Shown: positions 37,463 through 50,335, counted from the stretch's first letter. The stretch: DNA of 53,606 nt from Darksidea phi (GCA_030770425.1 JASJFT010000274.1:1-53606), one strand, 5' to 3'. A program made the numbers and translations. The notes: generated by a model from the letters alone, not told the origin.

Positions 37463-37518
37463 ACGTATTTTATAAGTATACTACGAATATAAGTAAGCTA
37501 TAAACCCTACTAACTTTC
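37463..37518 (+). repeat. Left terminal inverted repeat of the Fot1-type element
   Basis: Matches the reverse complement of 39256-39312 with only a few differences, notably CG against TA at two places. Confidence 0.88.
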
Positions 37519-37551
37519 TATACCTAAAAAGCTACGTAGTTTAATAATATA

Positions 37552-39231
37552 TTAGAAATCTATTAATATAATAGCTATTCTAAATTAAGTAGTATCTATA
37601 GTAGCCTTCTTATACGTTTATAAGTTATACCTAGGTTCTCTATAGTACGTATAGCGCGCTAAAGCCTATCGGCTTATACCTAATTATATAGTAACTTAAT
37701 ATCTTTCGTTCTCTTACTACTACTTAGTAGTCTATTAAATAATAATAGCCTTTCCCTCTACCTTAGTTAGGGTACCCTACTTCTAAATTCTCTTCTTTTT
37801 ATACTTTCTACGCGCTAAGGTAGTCTTATTTACTTTCTCTAGGCTCGCGATTTATTCGCGTATAAGTATAACTTTATAAGTTATTACCTTAGCGCCTTTT
37901 CTTAGCTAATTAATAGCTATAATAATAGAAGTAGACGACGAACTCTTATACCTACGTACGCGTTTACGAATTAACGTTAATTAAGTCTATACTTCGTACG
38001 CGTTACTTAGTATTCTAGCCTCCTATATAGTCTCTAGTAGGGCTACTAGCGACGGTGTCCTTAGCTTAATATTAAGCTTCGAGATTACTACCTCTAGATC
38101 GTATAGAACTAGGCTAGTAGCTCGAAAGCTCGCGTAGATATTCTTCTCTATAATAGCCTTATTATAGGCTACGCGGAAGATAGGTAGGAATTTAAGCTTT
38201 ATAATATAGCTAATATAATCGTAAATTAGGCTATTAATCTAGTCCCTATATACGCGCTTTAACGGCGAGAAATAGCCTATATTAAGCGGCTATAGGAGGT
38301 ATAACGAATAAGCTAGTATATAGAGAGTATAGATATTATTCTCCTTATAGAGGTCCTAGAATTCGTTCGAGATATAACTACTATAGCTATTAAGAATTAG
38401 TAGCTAGCGTACGTCTACTCTACGATCTATTGTATATTTAATAAAGTACTTTAGCTAGGTAACTCCTAGATTATTATTCGTCTAGCTATTCTTACTAATA
38501 GTAATAGTCTAATCGCCTGGTATATCGCTCTCGTACTAGGTAGAGAGGTAGTACTTACTAGTAAAGATAACGAAGGATAGAATAGCTTACCTAGTAGTAT
38601 TAATTTCTTATATTATAGTAACCTACTCGTAATTACCTAGCTAGATAGCTTTAGTCTATCCGCGTCTCTCTAAGCTAGTAACAACTAGTCGCGCTAATAT
38701 CTTACCTATTAGGAAGCTAGCTTCGTCGAAGTTATAGATATCCTAATTAGTAATACCCTAGGTAGCCTTAGTACGCGCTACTTAGTTAAACTAGGTTCGA
38801 ATAATATTAGGATCCTTATAGAGAGCTCGCTATTAATCGTAAAGTCGATTAAATTATATTCTAAGGCTATTAGTTCGTTTAACGAAGTTTCTAGGCTATA
38901 GCTTATCTACCTACTTAGCGCCGCGTATAGTAAGTAGTCTATTCGCGATATCTTATATAGTCTCTAGAGTAGAGGTAAATCCTCGCGAATCTAGGTCGAG
39001 TATATATCTAATAATTACCTCCTCCTCTAGCTTAGAAAGCTTCTTTATTTTAGGCTACTAATTACGTCGCGTAGTAATTCCGGCGCGTTAACTACGAAGC
39101 GTACTTTCGAGAACGTTAAACGTTACTATAACGCGATTAATACTTTAAATCTAATTCTATTCGATAGAGGAGATAGTAAGAAGAATATCTACTTCGTTAT
39201 AGGGTAATCGAATAGTAGTTAGTTAAGCTAT
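37552..39231 (-). pseudogene. Fot1/pogo-type transposase (DDE_1), frame intact but with RIP stops
   Basis: The frame runs 560 codons from a former ATG (ATA at 39231-39229) to a TAA at 37554-37552, with no frameshift. All landmarks below are in phase. The N-terminal part carries a helix-turn-helix/CENP-B-type DNA-binding region, with STLRS near 39120 and KLSKLEEEV near 39050. The catalytic domain has YNFDEASF, with Asp 38727-38725 (from NFDETGF), LILNSYSSY at about 38400 (Asp to Asn, 38391-38389) and PLNIGYFSPLKR at about 38290 (Asp to Asn, 38283-38281). A C-terminal zinc knuckle lies at 37653-37612 with Cys and His read as Tyr. In-frame TAG/TAA and the lost start make it inactive. It would have cut and pasted the element at TA sites. 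Confidence 0.92.
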
Positions 39232-39255
39232 TATTATTAATAGGTAACGCGTCGC

Positions 39256-39312
39256 GAAAAGTTAGTAGGGTTCGTAGCTTACTTATATTTATAGTATACT
39301 TATAAAATACGT
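39256..39312 (-). repeat. Right terminal inverted repeat of the Fot1-type element
   Basis: Reverse complement of 37463-37518 with a one-base length difference; ends ...AAAATACGT followed by TA. Confidence 0.88.
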
Positions 39313-39434
39313 TAGAGCTTTATTATATTAAGTATAGAAGGGACTAGTAGATTATATTAAAGATATTAGTACTAGATAGAAGTATTCTTAGTAAAAAGAG
39401 TAATATCTATATAAAAAAAAAGTATTAGTCTAGA
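39313..39434. other. Block X, middle part, between Fot1-type element and element F
   Basis: Short remnant of block X. In the plus frame continuing from 37460 across the excised Fot1 element it stays coding-like (EGTSRLY near 39350). It ends with TTAC (39431-39434), the target duplication of element F, and contains an A9 run near 39413. Confidence 0.5.
39431..39434. repeat. Target-site duplication of element F (left)
   Basis: TTAC before the left LTR; the same TTAC follows the right LTR at 50071-50074. Confidence 0.7.
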
Positions 39435-39705
39435 TATTAGTTACTATAATATATAGATATATTAAAGATAGAGTAGTAGAGCTTACGACCTATAGTTAGA
39501 GGAATAGAAGAAAAGGGTTAATAAAATAGACGGCTAAAAGTAATTAATTAAACTATTTCCTCTATCTACTATATAATAGGATAGATAATAAATATTAGCT
39601 AAAGACTTTCCTAGATAATACCCTTTCGAAGTCTAGTCTAACGTTTTACTACTTATCTAAGCCTTTAACGCTCGATTAGGAGACTTTCTTTACTACTATA
39701 CTATA
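39435..39705 (-). repeat. Element F 3' LTR
   Basis: Direct repeat of 49810-50070 and inverted repeat of 17716-17978. The ends read TA...TA (from TG...CA). GAGAGGAAAA, a polypurine tract on the minus strand, adjoins it at about 39706-39715. Confidence 0.88.
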
Positions 39706-39719
39706 TTTTCCTCTCTAAC

Positions 39720-41980
39720 TAAAAGAGCTTAGCCCTCTTAAGCTCTACTACCCGATCGAGTAACTCTATATAATACTAGTACGTTATTAATAGTAAACCC
39801 TACTACTAGTTTATTAAGAATTCTTCTTTAAGTAATCTCCGTCTTTAAATAGTTCTAAGAAGCTATTAGTAAACCTCTTATTTCCTTCCTTTATAATAAA
39901 TAGGCTATAGTCTAATCTTAATATCTCTTTCTTTCTAAAACTTTTAATAGCTAGTCGGTATAATCGTAAAGGTAAACCCTTTCTAGCTAATCTAATATAT
40001 TATCGTAAAACTAATTAGTCTCTAAGCTAGTTCTAGCTTTTTAATAAACTTTTTTATTTTTATATAACTCTTAAATTCTTATCTAATAATTTTATAATAA
40101 TATTTATAGATAAGTCTTTAAATACTCTTATTTTAACTTCTTTATAGCTAGTAGCTAGTTAAAACGTATATAAAAGGTTCCTTCTAGTACTCTTTCGGAC
40201 TCTTTAACCTTCTCTTTATAGCTACTCTTCTTATCTACTAGTCTAATAGCCTTTTAAGCCTCTAGCTTCTTAGTCTCTAATCTTCTTAGCCTCTAAGTCT
40301 CTTACTTCTTCTTTTAGCTATAACTTCTAAAGGTATAGCTACTAACCTATCTACGAGTAGTACTACTACGGGCGCCTTTAGTAGTAGTAGTAATAGCTAA
40401 CGCCCTTCTAACTAGCCCTCGGGTAGTAGAAAAGGTAATTAAGAATCTTAGCTCTATAACTATCTATTAATAATAGCTAATACTACTATTCTAGAGTAAC
40501 GTAAGTTTTCTTTTTTTCTAATTAATTAATATCTATACTAATTTTATTTATAGTAACTTTATAGACTAATTAAATTATTAATTAAGCTTTCTAGATTAAC
40601 TTTAGCTACTACCTTTATAAAATTAAGTATTAGGGTATTTCTTTAGAAGCTATTCTATATATTAATACTATCTAGTATATAACTTAATACGATCTTATTA
40701 TTATTAAAGAGATTAACTTTTTTATAAAGAGTAATATAACGGTCTACGAGTTCTTTAGTTTAAAGACCTAGTAGGATTTCTATTTATAAAATATTTAGGC
40801 TAATATATACTATTATACTACTTAGATTAGAAGTTATAGTAGTAAAAATAGTCTAGTTTATAGTTAGTACGCTAATCTAAAGGCTAATAAGGTCTAGACT
40901 AATTATTAATAAGTCTAATAAAATAAGTAGTTAATAGTCTAAGAATTCTATACTAACTATATTATTAATAGGAATTTAAGATTTTACTCTATATTCTATA
41001 AGTTATCTTTAATTTTCTTCTTTTACCTTTATCTACTAATCTATTAAACTAAATAGTACTAGTACTACGCGTCTACTTATTAAGATTAATTCTAGTAATA
41101 TTATAGACCTAAGTAAGATATAGTTATATTACTCTTCCTTTTAAGTTTCTCTAACTAGCTTTTATACTAGTAGCTTTTCTTTAAGCTTTTCCCTAGGCTC
41201 CTAATTAAACTCTTCTTTAAGCTCTTCCCTATACTACTCTATAATCTAGCTCCTTAATAAGTCTATTAGGGCTAAGTTAATTAAGCTATACTTCTACCTT
41301 TAGTCTTCTAACTATTCTTAATAATTATCTAGGTCTAATTAGGATAGTTTTAGTAATATTAAGTAAGAGTAGTACAAGTTAATTAAATATTAGTATTAGT
41401 AGCGCGAGCTCTAAGTATAGTATAAGTACTAGAACTAATATTATAGTAGTTCTTTAGTTTAGTCTAGCTATTTATTACTTCTAAATTTTAATTATCTATA
41501 TATCTAGTTTAACTTATCTATTATAGCTTATATTATTAATAAGACGTTAAAGGATTCTAATATACTAATAATTCCTTATTAGTTATTTAAGAATAAGGAT
41601 AAGAATAAAGATAAGGATAAGGATTTTAAGAATATCTATTATAGTAATCGTAGTAGTAGTAGAGGCCGTAGTAATAGTAGTAGTATTACTACTACTTAGG
41701 CTATATAGATTTTCTAGATTTTACTTCTTTAACTAGTAATCGACTTTTAGTTCTTCTTTTTATAACTTTTTATATCTAGCTTCTAATATCTTTATATAGC
41801 CTTTAGGCTTCTATAGACTAGCTTATAACTCTTAAAATCTTACTTTCTAATCTATTTCTTCTTTATTACTAATAATCCTTCTTTACTAAGTCTATAATAA
41901 TAATAATAGGAAATAAAACTAGAAAATTAAAATAAATAAATAGTCCTAATTATAACTTAGAATCTACGACCCCTTTTTAA
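39720..41980 (-). pseudogene. Element F extra 3' frame of unknown function
   Basis: Counterpart of 15440-17700 in B. It is coding-like on the minus strand with RIP-type stops: a Ser/Thr-rich start at about 41697-41640 (AGT/ACT triplets), then a stretch of imprecise ATCCTT-type repeats at about 41630-41585, then a Lys/Glu-rich helical part toward the LTR. F is 16 bp longer than B in this segment. Conservation in two copies argues for a real third gene of this retrotransposon family. I do not recognise the product. Confidence 0.4.
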
Positions 41981-42289
41981 CTAAATTAACTATTCTCTAA
42001 TTAATTACTCTTTATTACTACTCTTTAATTTATTACTAGTTATTTAATATTTCGTCTCTTTAACCTCTAGTCTAGTTATAAACTATTAGATAATAACTTT
42101 TAATAATAGAGCTTACTTTTATATTAAGAATACTTCTATTATAAGAAACTTCGTATAATTAGTCTATATTTATATTATTAGGTACTTTTTATTTAGCTCT
42201 TTAACTTCTTTATACCTTAAAGCTCTTAATATTAAATAATAATTATTAATTAGTAGGTTTTCTTTAATTAGCTTTAGTCTACCCTATAT

Positions 42290-45200
42290 CTTTATTATCT
42301 TATTATTAAAGTCCTTCTAATAGAATTACTTTAATTAATTACTATATATAGTATAAGTAAATAGAGTTCTATTAAGCTTTATAAGTCTATAGTATAAGTA
42401 CTTTACCTTAGCTTCTACTATATAATAGGGTTTTAGCTATTTATTATTAAACTTCTACTTTACTAATCAATTATTAGCTCTAATAGTATTCTAAATAAGA
42501 ACTAAATCTCTAGCTACTAGGTTACTTTAATTACTTTTTACTTAATTCTATTAATTAGCTACCTTAAGCCTATACTACTAGATATAACTAATTACTTCTA
42601 CTAGTTTTTTATCCTTCTACTTAAGTTATTTTACTTAAAGTATAAGTAAATTAGAGGTTAAAACTACTTTATTCTATAGAAGTATCTACTACGATTCTAG
42701 ACTAAGTTTAATTAGTAAGATAGATTAAATCCTTATTACTAGCTCGGCTAGTATATACTTAGTTAAGTATTAGACTATTACTCTATTAGTCTATAATACT
42801 AATAGTAGGTTCTCTAACTAGTAATCTAGTAGCTTTACTAGTATAATAATTAGTAGTTAGTAATCTCTCTTAATTAAGTCTTATACCTTTAAATTATATA
42901 AAGAAGTCTAAATCCTATATATCTTATAATACTTAGCTAATACTTTAACTATTAATCTATTTTTAAGCCCTCTATTAATACTTAGCTAGAAGAATACTTT
43001 TTATTTATAAATAATATTCTAGTAGATAAACTTTATAATATTTTTAGACGTAGTATTCTTTAGAGCTCTAACTTTAATTTATTCTAATAGATATTCGCGC
43101 GTAACTATAAGAAACTAAACTTCTTCTTTACTAATAGATATATAGATAATATTAATAGTCTATTAGTTCTATATAATTTTAAGGTTACTAACCTTAAGTA
43201 TCTCTTTTATTCTATTATCTTACTTCTATTAATACTTAAGGTAGCTTCGAAGCTCTTTTACTACTAATTAAAACTAATTCTTTTATTAAAACTAATATTA
43301 AATTATTATAAATATTCCTTAGATACCTTAATAGTATAGTACTTAATAAACTTCCTATATTAAAGCCTTCTAAATATTAAAATTATTAACTACCTATTAA
43401 ATAGCTAGATTCTAGATTAACTTTTTAAAAAGATAATTATCTTTTATAAAGAAGATTTACGTAGCCTTTATCTAGCTTCTCTTCTTACTTCTTAATAGTC
43501 TATTAGACTTATATACTATATATAGGAAATAAGTAATCTCTTCTAATTTATTTAAATAGTTATTATTAAGAATTCTTAAATTAGTAATAGAGAAGACTTC
43601 TACTAATTTATTATACTTATTAATAATATAGTCTATAAATAGTTCTAAGTCTTCCTCTTTTTCTTAAAGTTAAATCTATCCTTCTAGCTAAGAATATCTT
43701 AATAAGATATTAGTAATTATATTCTTCTTTCTAGGCCTATATTAGATTTTAAAGTCCTAGAGTAGAATTATAGTAAGCTATTAATTTATTACTAATTTAG
43801 GAAAATTAGTAGATAATTAATTAAGCTATATAATTAAGATACTAGTATTAGTCTTAATAGTAAATTAGGTACTATAGAGATATAAACTAAACTTCTTTAA
43901 TATTTAAAGTACTACCTTATATTTTAATTTAGTAGAGTACTACTTTAATTTAGCTTTAGACTATAGTATACTTTTAAACTTAATAAAGTATTAAAGGTTA
44001 TTCTCTTTAACTTACTTAAGTACTACTTTATTATCTTATTAACTAGCGTCTATATATAAATAGACTTAATATTCTAATTTAATATCTAGTATTACTAAAG
44101 TAGGTATTAACGTAATATTAGTCTTTAAGATTCTTATAGCTTTTCTTTAAGACTCTTTCTATATCTATTTAGTATTCTTACGAAGTAGTTAGAATAAGGA
44201 TTCTACCTTAAAGAAGAAGTAAAAGATCTATTACTAATAGTAAATATAGATTCTAATAAACTATTAGACCTTTTTAATATTTTTATATTCTAGCTAGTCC
44301 TAGATCTTTACTATCTTATTACTATTAGGAAATTATTCTTTAATATCTACTTTATAGTCTACGATATCTAGTTAAAAGATACTCTAATAGAACTTAGTAC
44401 CTAATACTATTATCTCTATATATTTAATATTTATTATTATTATATTTAGTTTTTAGATATACTTAAATATATATTAATAAACTTCTAGTAATACTTCTTC
44501 TTTATTATAAGTACTAGAAGGACTAGCTACCGTAATATTATCGATAAATAGTAATATATTAAGGAAGTACTTCTCTAGAATCTTTATTACTATTCTTTAA
44601 AATACTACTATTAAATTAGTTACGTCTATTAGAATAGTATACTATTTTATTAGTTTAATAAATATCTAAAAAGCTATCTTATCTCTTAAACTTATATAAA
44701 GTAGTATTTAATTATAGCCCGAGAATAGGTTAAAGAGTAAATAGATAGCTCTTCTAGCTAGCTACTTTAAAAACTTATTAGTAAAAGGTAGAAGATCTAT
44801 ATCCCTCTTAGTAAAACTATTTAAAATTTAAGTATTATTAATTAATTAGTAGTCTTTATTCTTCTTAGGTACTAGGAACTATAAATTATAATATTAACTA
44901 TTATATATCTTAAGAATATCTTAAATAACTCTTTTATAGATTATTTAAATAGTAATTAATTTAAGTCTTTTAGGGTATTAAAAGCCTTTTACTTATTAAA
45001 CCTTATAAGATATTATCTAAATCTAATACGAAGATATTATATTAGAATAGATAGTTATTATCTTTAAGAAATTCTATACTAGAATAGTCTTTTAATAATA
45101 TATTAGTTTATATATAAGCTCTACTTTAGTAGATCGAAGATCTTCTCTAATATATATCTTCTTTATCTAGCTAGATATTAACTACTAACCTCTTAGGAAA

Positions 45201-46930
45201 TCTATATATCTAGACTTAAAGATTCTATTAAATATATCTACTTCTATCTTTTTTAGTAATATATACTTAAGTTACTATTAGATAGTTCTTTCTTTCTAAT
45301 TCTTTCTTCTAAAGTCTATCTTAGTATCCTCGCGAGGCTTATTAATAAGTTAGACCTTCTTATTAACTATCTTATAGAGGGTATTAACTTATCTATCTTA
45401 CTATTAAGGATACTAATTTCTTCTTATAGTATACTAGCTTATTTCTAAAAGTATTTACTTAACCTTAGTATTAGGATTTAAATCTTAATCTAACTCCTTA
45501 TTATAGCTATCTAGATAAATTAATTTACTCTATTTAAAATACTACTAATACTAATTAACTATTAATACTTTTAACGTCTCTACTCTATCTACTTCTCTAC
45601 TAGTTACTTACTATTAAGATACTAGTACCTCTATTCTCTCTTTATTCTTCTCTTTCTTCTCTTTCTCTTCTATATCTTCTTCTACCTTCTTAATACCCTT
45701 TTTCTTTTTATCCTCTTTTACTACTTTAGTACCCTCTCCTTCTAATAAGAAGTTAATAGTATTAACTTTAGTAAAAGCTAATATATTCTTAACCTCTACT
45801 TTATTAATACTATAGTTATAGTTATCTAAGTTATTTAAATTAGTATTACTACTACCCTCTATATCTTTATTAGACCCCTCTTAATTCTCTAGTAGTTAAA
45901 GTTCTAAGTATTAATAAAATAAGGAATATATTATTTTAGAAGGTATACTCCCTAAACTTTCTTTAAAAAGTTATTATCTACTTTATAGTTTACTATTAAG
46001 GCTAGATCTAATCTAAGAAAAGAGATAGTTTTCTATCTATCTAGCGTAGTAATTTTATAGTAATAATAATCTATTAAAGTAAATTTTATCTCTAGACGCG
46101 TAGCTATATACTAAAAAGTACCTAATATTAATAACCTTTAAATATTTCTTATAACCTTAAAATAGATAGATATAATAATAGTATTAATTATTACTAGAAT
46201 ATTATAGATTATTTTTATATACTTATCTACTAATTTATTAGTAGTAACTATTTTAGTATACTCTTTAAGTAGAAGATAACCTTAGTCTTTATTTTAAATA
46301 TAGATATTTAATATTTATATAGTAGAGAGATATATTATATTTAATTTTATATTATTATTAAGAATTACTTTATAAAGATTATCTATAATAGTAATCTAGT
46401 AGATTAGAATCTCTAATTTTATAGTTATTACTCTAAGCTAGCCTTTAAGATATTTATATTTATCTATTATAATATAGTCTAGCTTATTATTATAGCTATC
46501 TCTAGTTCCTTAGATATTATAGTACTAAGCTACTTATACTTTAAGTATCTCTCTAATCTATTAAGCTAAATATAGATTTAAAGTTTAAAGCTTTATTAGT
46601 ATAAATAAGCCTAAGTCTACTATTATCCCTCTTTTATCTATAGTATATACCTCTTCTAATCTACTATTAAAACTATAGCTTTTTACTTACTTAGCTATAT
46701 TAAGAAGTTTTAATATAGTATTAATAATTTAGTCTTAAGATAATAGTATAGTTATAGTTAGCTTATAGACTTTCTACTAGAGGGTAGTAGCTAAAATTAA
46801 ACTTATTATTAGTTACTAAACTATATATATTAACTCTTTATTAATAGACGTCTATATAATTATTACTTTTAGTAACTTTCTTCTAATAATTAGTTAAGAT
46901 TTTTAGCTTACCTAAATAGTCTATAAACTT
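42290..46930 (-). pseudogene. Element F pol: reverse transcriptase, RNase H, integrase
   Basis: The catalytic box reads FIDNI starting at 44548 going left, so the first Asp is kept here, whereas B has Asn at both positions (FINNI). This is a direct sign that the copies were mutated independently. Reverse transcriptase covers about 44870-44300, RNase H about 44060-43690 and integrase about 43100-42300, placed by colinearity with B and by readable motifs. The acidic Lys/Glu-rich linker is at about 45745-45630. CA survives at 42468 within it and at 41375 downstream. RIP stops throughout. Confidence 0.75.
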
Positions 46931-46949
46931 AAGACTTTTAATACTACTC

Positions 46950-49090
46950 TCTAATTTAGAGATTATCCTATTATATTTATTATAACTTCTTTATTTAGAT
47001 TAAGTATAGGGATAGAGCTATAAAACTTCCTAATTACTTATTAATATTATTCTATTTTACCGGTCTTCTCTACTAGAAGATTAATAAACCTAATATTTTT
47101 AATCTTTATCTTTAACTTTAGCTTTATAATATAATTATCTAATATCTTATTAACTATTATAAGAGGATAATTCCGGTCTCTTATCTTAATATTATTTACT
47201 TCTATTAATAATACTTTAGTATTCTTAATTACTAGTTACTTCTATAGTATATAATAGAAAGTTATAGTCTTTTCTAAATCTTCCTTCTTAAAGGCTAGTA
47301 ACTTATTATTAATAGTATTATTTACTATTTTAATAGTATTCGTATTATTATTAGTTACTAGGTAGTTCTTCTTTCTATTAAGCTCTTTTATATTAGTAAA
47401 TAGTCTTATTAACTTTATATTAGTTACTCTATAATACTCTATTATTTAGAAAATAAAGTACTTCTATATATTATTAAGAGTAGTATAGAATCTTTAACTA
47501 TAAAGTTTCTCTCTATAAAGATAATATAGACTATAGTACTATTTAAACTAACTAATCTTCTTATTCTTCTTCTTATAATACTAGCTATTATTAAGAAGTT
47601 TTCTTTATAGAAGGTATTCTTAGATCTAATAGTCTATCGAGTTATAGATAATATATTCTACTTTCTAAAACTTCTAATTACTAATTATTTATATATTTAC
47701 CTTTAGATTTTATATTTAGTTATAGGAGCTTATATATAATCTATTATTATACTTAAGATAAAGAGTAGATTTAACTAGCTTATAGAAAGTATAGTAATAA
47801 TTATTCTCTTATATAAATATTAATTAGGTTATAAGAGTACTCTATTACTAGATATTAAACTACTATTAGATTAAAACTAATTTCTTTATACTATTAACGA
47901 GCTACTTAATCTAAGGATTAGACGGTAGTTAAGTAATTACTATTAGTCTTTTTAATAGTACTATAGACTCCTATTACTAAGAATATATAAACTTAACTAG
48001 ATAAAGAAGCTACTACTTAGTATAAGCTTTAATCTTCCTATATACTAGCTAGCTAGTCGCTAGACTAGTATCTAGGCTTAATATAAGTATAGCTTCTTTT
48101 TATTTATATAATAATTAGAGGTATTAATATATCTTCTTTAACTTAAAGGAATATATATCTCTATTAACTAGTTAGTACTTCTTATCTATACTAAATATAA
48201 TTATTATCTAGTTATTATACTTTAATCCTTTAAAGAATAGCTATTTAAGCTTAATCTCTATAATTTATAATTAGTTTAATACTCTACTACTATATATTAA
48301 GAATTAGTAATAGTATTTATTAAGTAGAAGGGGTAACTAGTAGACCTTTACTAACTATAATTTAAGAAAGATATAGGTAGTTTTCTATTATCTAATATCT
48401 CTACTAGTATATTCCTTCTAGAATATCGATTTAAATATAGTCTAACTTTATACTAAGAATATATAATAATATATCTTAATAATATATACTCTTTAAAATA
48501 AATTATAGAAATAAAAAAGGAACTTCTTCTTATTTTACTTATTCTACTCTACTCTATCTATACTAAACTTATAATTCTCTAGAAACTATATAATATCTAT
48601 ACTAGTAAATAATAGTATATTAGAATTATATAGTAAAAATAGAAAATAGACGTTTATTCTCTTACTAATTAGTTACTAGGGTTAGTCTATAATTAGGATA
48701 GTAGCTACCCTAAGGATTAGTAGATTAAATATTAGTATCGATAGTTTCTTAAACTTCTTCTTTTAGAGTTTTAAATAATAAAGTTTATAGTCTATTATAT
48801 TATCTTTATTATTATTATTTAACTTATCCTTACTTTTAGAGCTATTATTCGAGTTAACTTTACTAACTCTAGTATAGAACTAATAACTCTTTTAAATATC
48901 CTTCTTCTTTAGTTTCTCTTAAATTAATTAGATTAAACGTCTCTTCTTCTAATTATACTTCGTCTTCTTACTTTTCTTCTTATTTTCTTCTTTCTTAGAC
49001 TAGTCTTATTCTAAAGTACTAGCGGGTGTATTAATAAATAATAAGTCTTTAACCTTAGAGATTTTTTCTTTTTCTTTATTAGACGAGTTT
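46950..49090 (-). pseudogene. Element F first frame (gag position)
   Basis: Minus-strand frame colinear with 8330-10480 of B. It is long, with RIP-type stops and no zinc knuckle identified. Identity as gag is by position before pol. A surviving TG lies at 49027. Confidence 0.4.
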
Positions 49091-49253
49091 TCTCCTTATC
49101 TAAGAAGTAGTTAGTTATTTAACTAGGGGTATTTAAAGGGTAACTACTTAAAGCTAGCTAGTACTATTTTAAATATTAATTAATAAAGTTTCGACTAAGT
49201 ATAATAATAATAATAAGAAGGTATATTTAGTACTTTTAACTTTCTAAAAGGTA

Positions 49254-49809
49254 TTACTCTTATATACCTCCTCTATCCTTATAAGCTAGTTAGTATTATT
49301 ATTTTATCTAGATTTACTAATATTAGTATTAGCCTTCTAATCTAATAACTATATCGTAGTACTAGTAGTTTATATTATTATATCCTTTTTCTCTTTCTAC
49401 TAATAGATAAGGTTCGATAGAGAGCTATACTATTCCTCTTAATCTTATACTATAATTTCTAAATATTCTAACTATATACTTTCCTTTTAGGAATCTCCTA
49501 TAATTTCTTTTACTAGAATTTCTAAAATATTCTAACTAAGCGTCTTTCTTTTAGGAATCTTCTATTATTATCTAGTATTAGTTTATAATACTATTATTAC
49601 TTACCCTAATTACTTCGTCTAATATACTATTATATTATCCTAAGCCTATATATATCTATTTATAGTATCTAGTATTTATTATATTTAGGTATTATTAATT
49701 AAGCCTCTAGGTCGTAGTAAAACTTCTAATTCTATTATCTTTTTATCTAACTCTTCTCTCCGTTCTAGTCCGATAGACCGTCGGAAGCCCTATAGACGTT
49801 ACTAAAAAC
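49254..49809 (-). other. Element F 5' leader (absent from B)
   Basis: About 550 bp between the 5' LTR and the first point of homology with B. It holds the 63-bp tandem repeat (49454-49565). A primer-binding site should lie just inside the LTR near 49809-49795, but it cannot be matched to a tRNA end after RIP. A slightly GC-richer patch lies at 49755-49800. Confidence 0.5.
49454..49565. repeat. 63-bp tandem repeat in element F leader, about two copies
   Basis: Units start AATTTCTAAATATTCTAAC at 49454 and AATTTCTAAAATATTCTAAC at 49517, and both continue to CTTTTAGGAATCT. Confidence 0.75.
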
Positions 49810-50070
49810 TATAATATATAGGTATATTAGAGATAGGGTAGTAGAGCTTATAACCCGTAGTTAGAGGGATAGAAGGGAAGAGTTAATAGAATAGGTAGCT
49901 AAAAATAATTAATTAAACTATTTCCTCTATCTATTATATAATAGGATAGATAATAAATACTAGCTAAAGACTCTCCCGAATAATACCCTTTTAGAGTCCG
50001 GTCTAACGTTTCGTCGCTTATCTAAGCCTTTAATACTTAATTAGAAGGCTCTCTTTATTACTATATTATA
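49810..50070 (-). repeat. Element F 5' LTR
   Basis: Direct repeat of 39435-39705, about ten bases shorter. Followed by TTAC (50071-50074). Confidence 0.88.
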
Positions 50071-50335
50071 TTACTATATTAGTTATTTACGTAGTATAGT
50101 AGATTTTAATAGAATATAGCTAGAGAAGTAGCTAAAAAGTTTATAGCCTTTATAATTAGGTATAGCCCTATAGTAGTATAAAATAATTAGTTATTAGATA
50201 TTTAAATATTATCTATCTAAATAAAGTAATACTACTAATCTATTCTAGTAATTACTACTAACTACTTATAGAATTAATAGGGATATTCTACTTTAGTAGA
50301 CCCGAATATATATACTATACTCGTACCTTACTTTA
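50071..50335. other. Block X, last part, up to the resumed reverse transcriptase
   Basis: About 265 bp after element F that do not look like the N-terminal part of a reverse transcriptase, although one follows directly. The plus frame joined across the excised element F is coding-like (AREVAKKFIAFI at about 50118-50155). No terminal repeat matching the left end of block X at 26959 was found. Confidence 0.45.

Larger units (their letters stand above)
37463..39312 (-). mobile_element. Fot1/pogo-type DNA transposon, complete, 1850 bp
   Basis: The element has 56-bp terminal inverted repeats (37463-37518 and about 39256-39312) starting ACGTATTTTATAAGTATA, a TA duplication on each side, and one minus-strand transposase frame filling the interior. 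Length is normal for Fot1-like elements (about 1.9 kb). It is visibly richer in G+C and CpG than its surroundings and holds four of the roughly twenty CA/TG dinucleotides of the window in 3.5% of the length, so it is less depleted and probably younger. It is inserted in block X. Confidence 0.93.
39435..50070 (-). mobile_element. Element F: complete Ty3/Gypsy retrotransposon, 10636 bp, same family as B
   Basis: Two direct LTRs (39435-39705, 49810-50070) and a TTAC duplication bound the element. The contents run right to left: leader with a 63-bp repeat, first frame, pol, extra 3' frame, polypurine tract, LTR. It is the inverted, colinear counterpart of B and is the complete copy from which the family can be defined. 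It is inserted in block X. At more than 10 kb it is long for a fungal Gypsy element, because of a long first frame and the extra 3' region. Confidence 0.9.

Noticed and set aside
37461..39314. Host gene island because of higher GC content
   Set aside because: The terminal inverted repeats, TA duplication and transposase motifs explain the whole segment as a DNA transposon.
26959..50335. Block X as a Helitron
   Set aside because: I saw no Rep or helicase motif, and the termini do not show a convincing TC start and hairpin-CTRR end. RIP could have erased these, so it is left as unknown instead of assigned.
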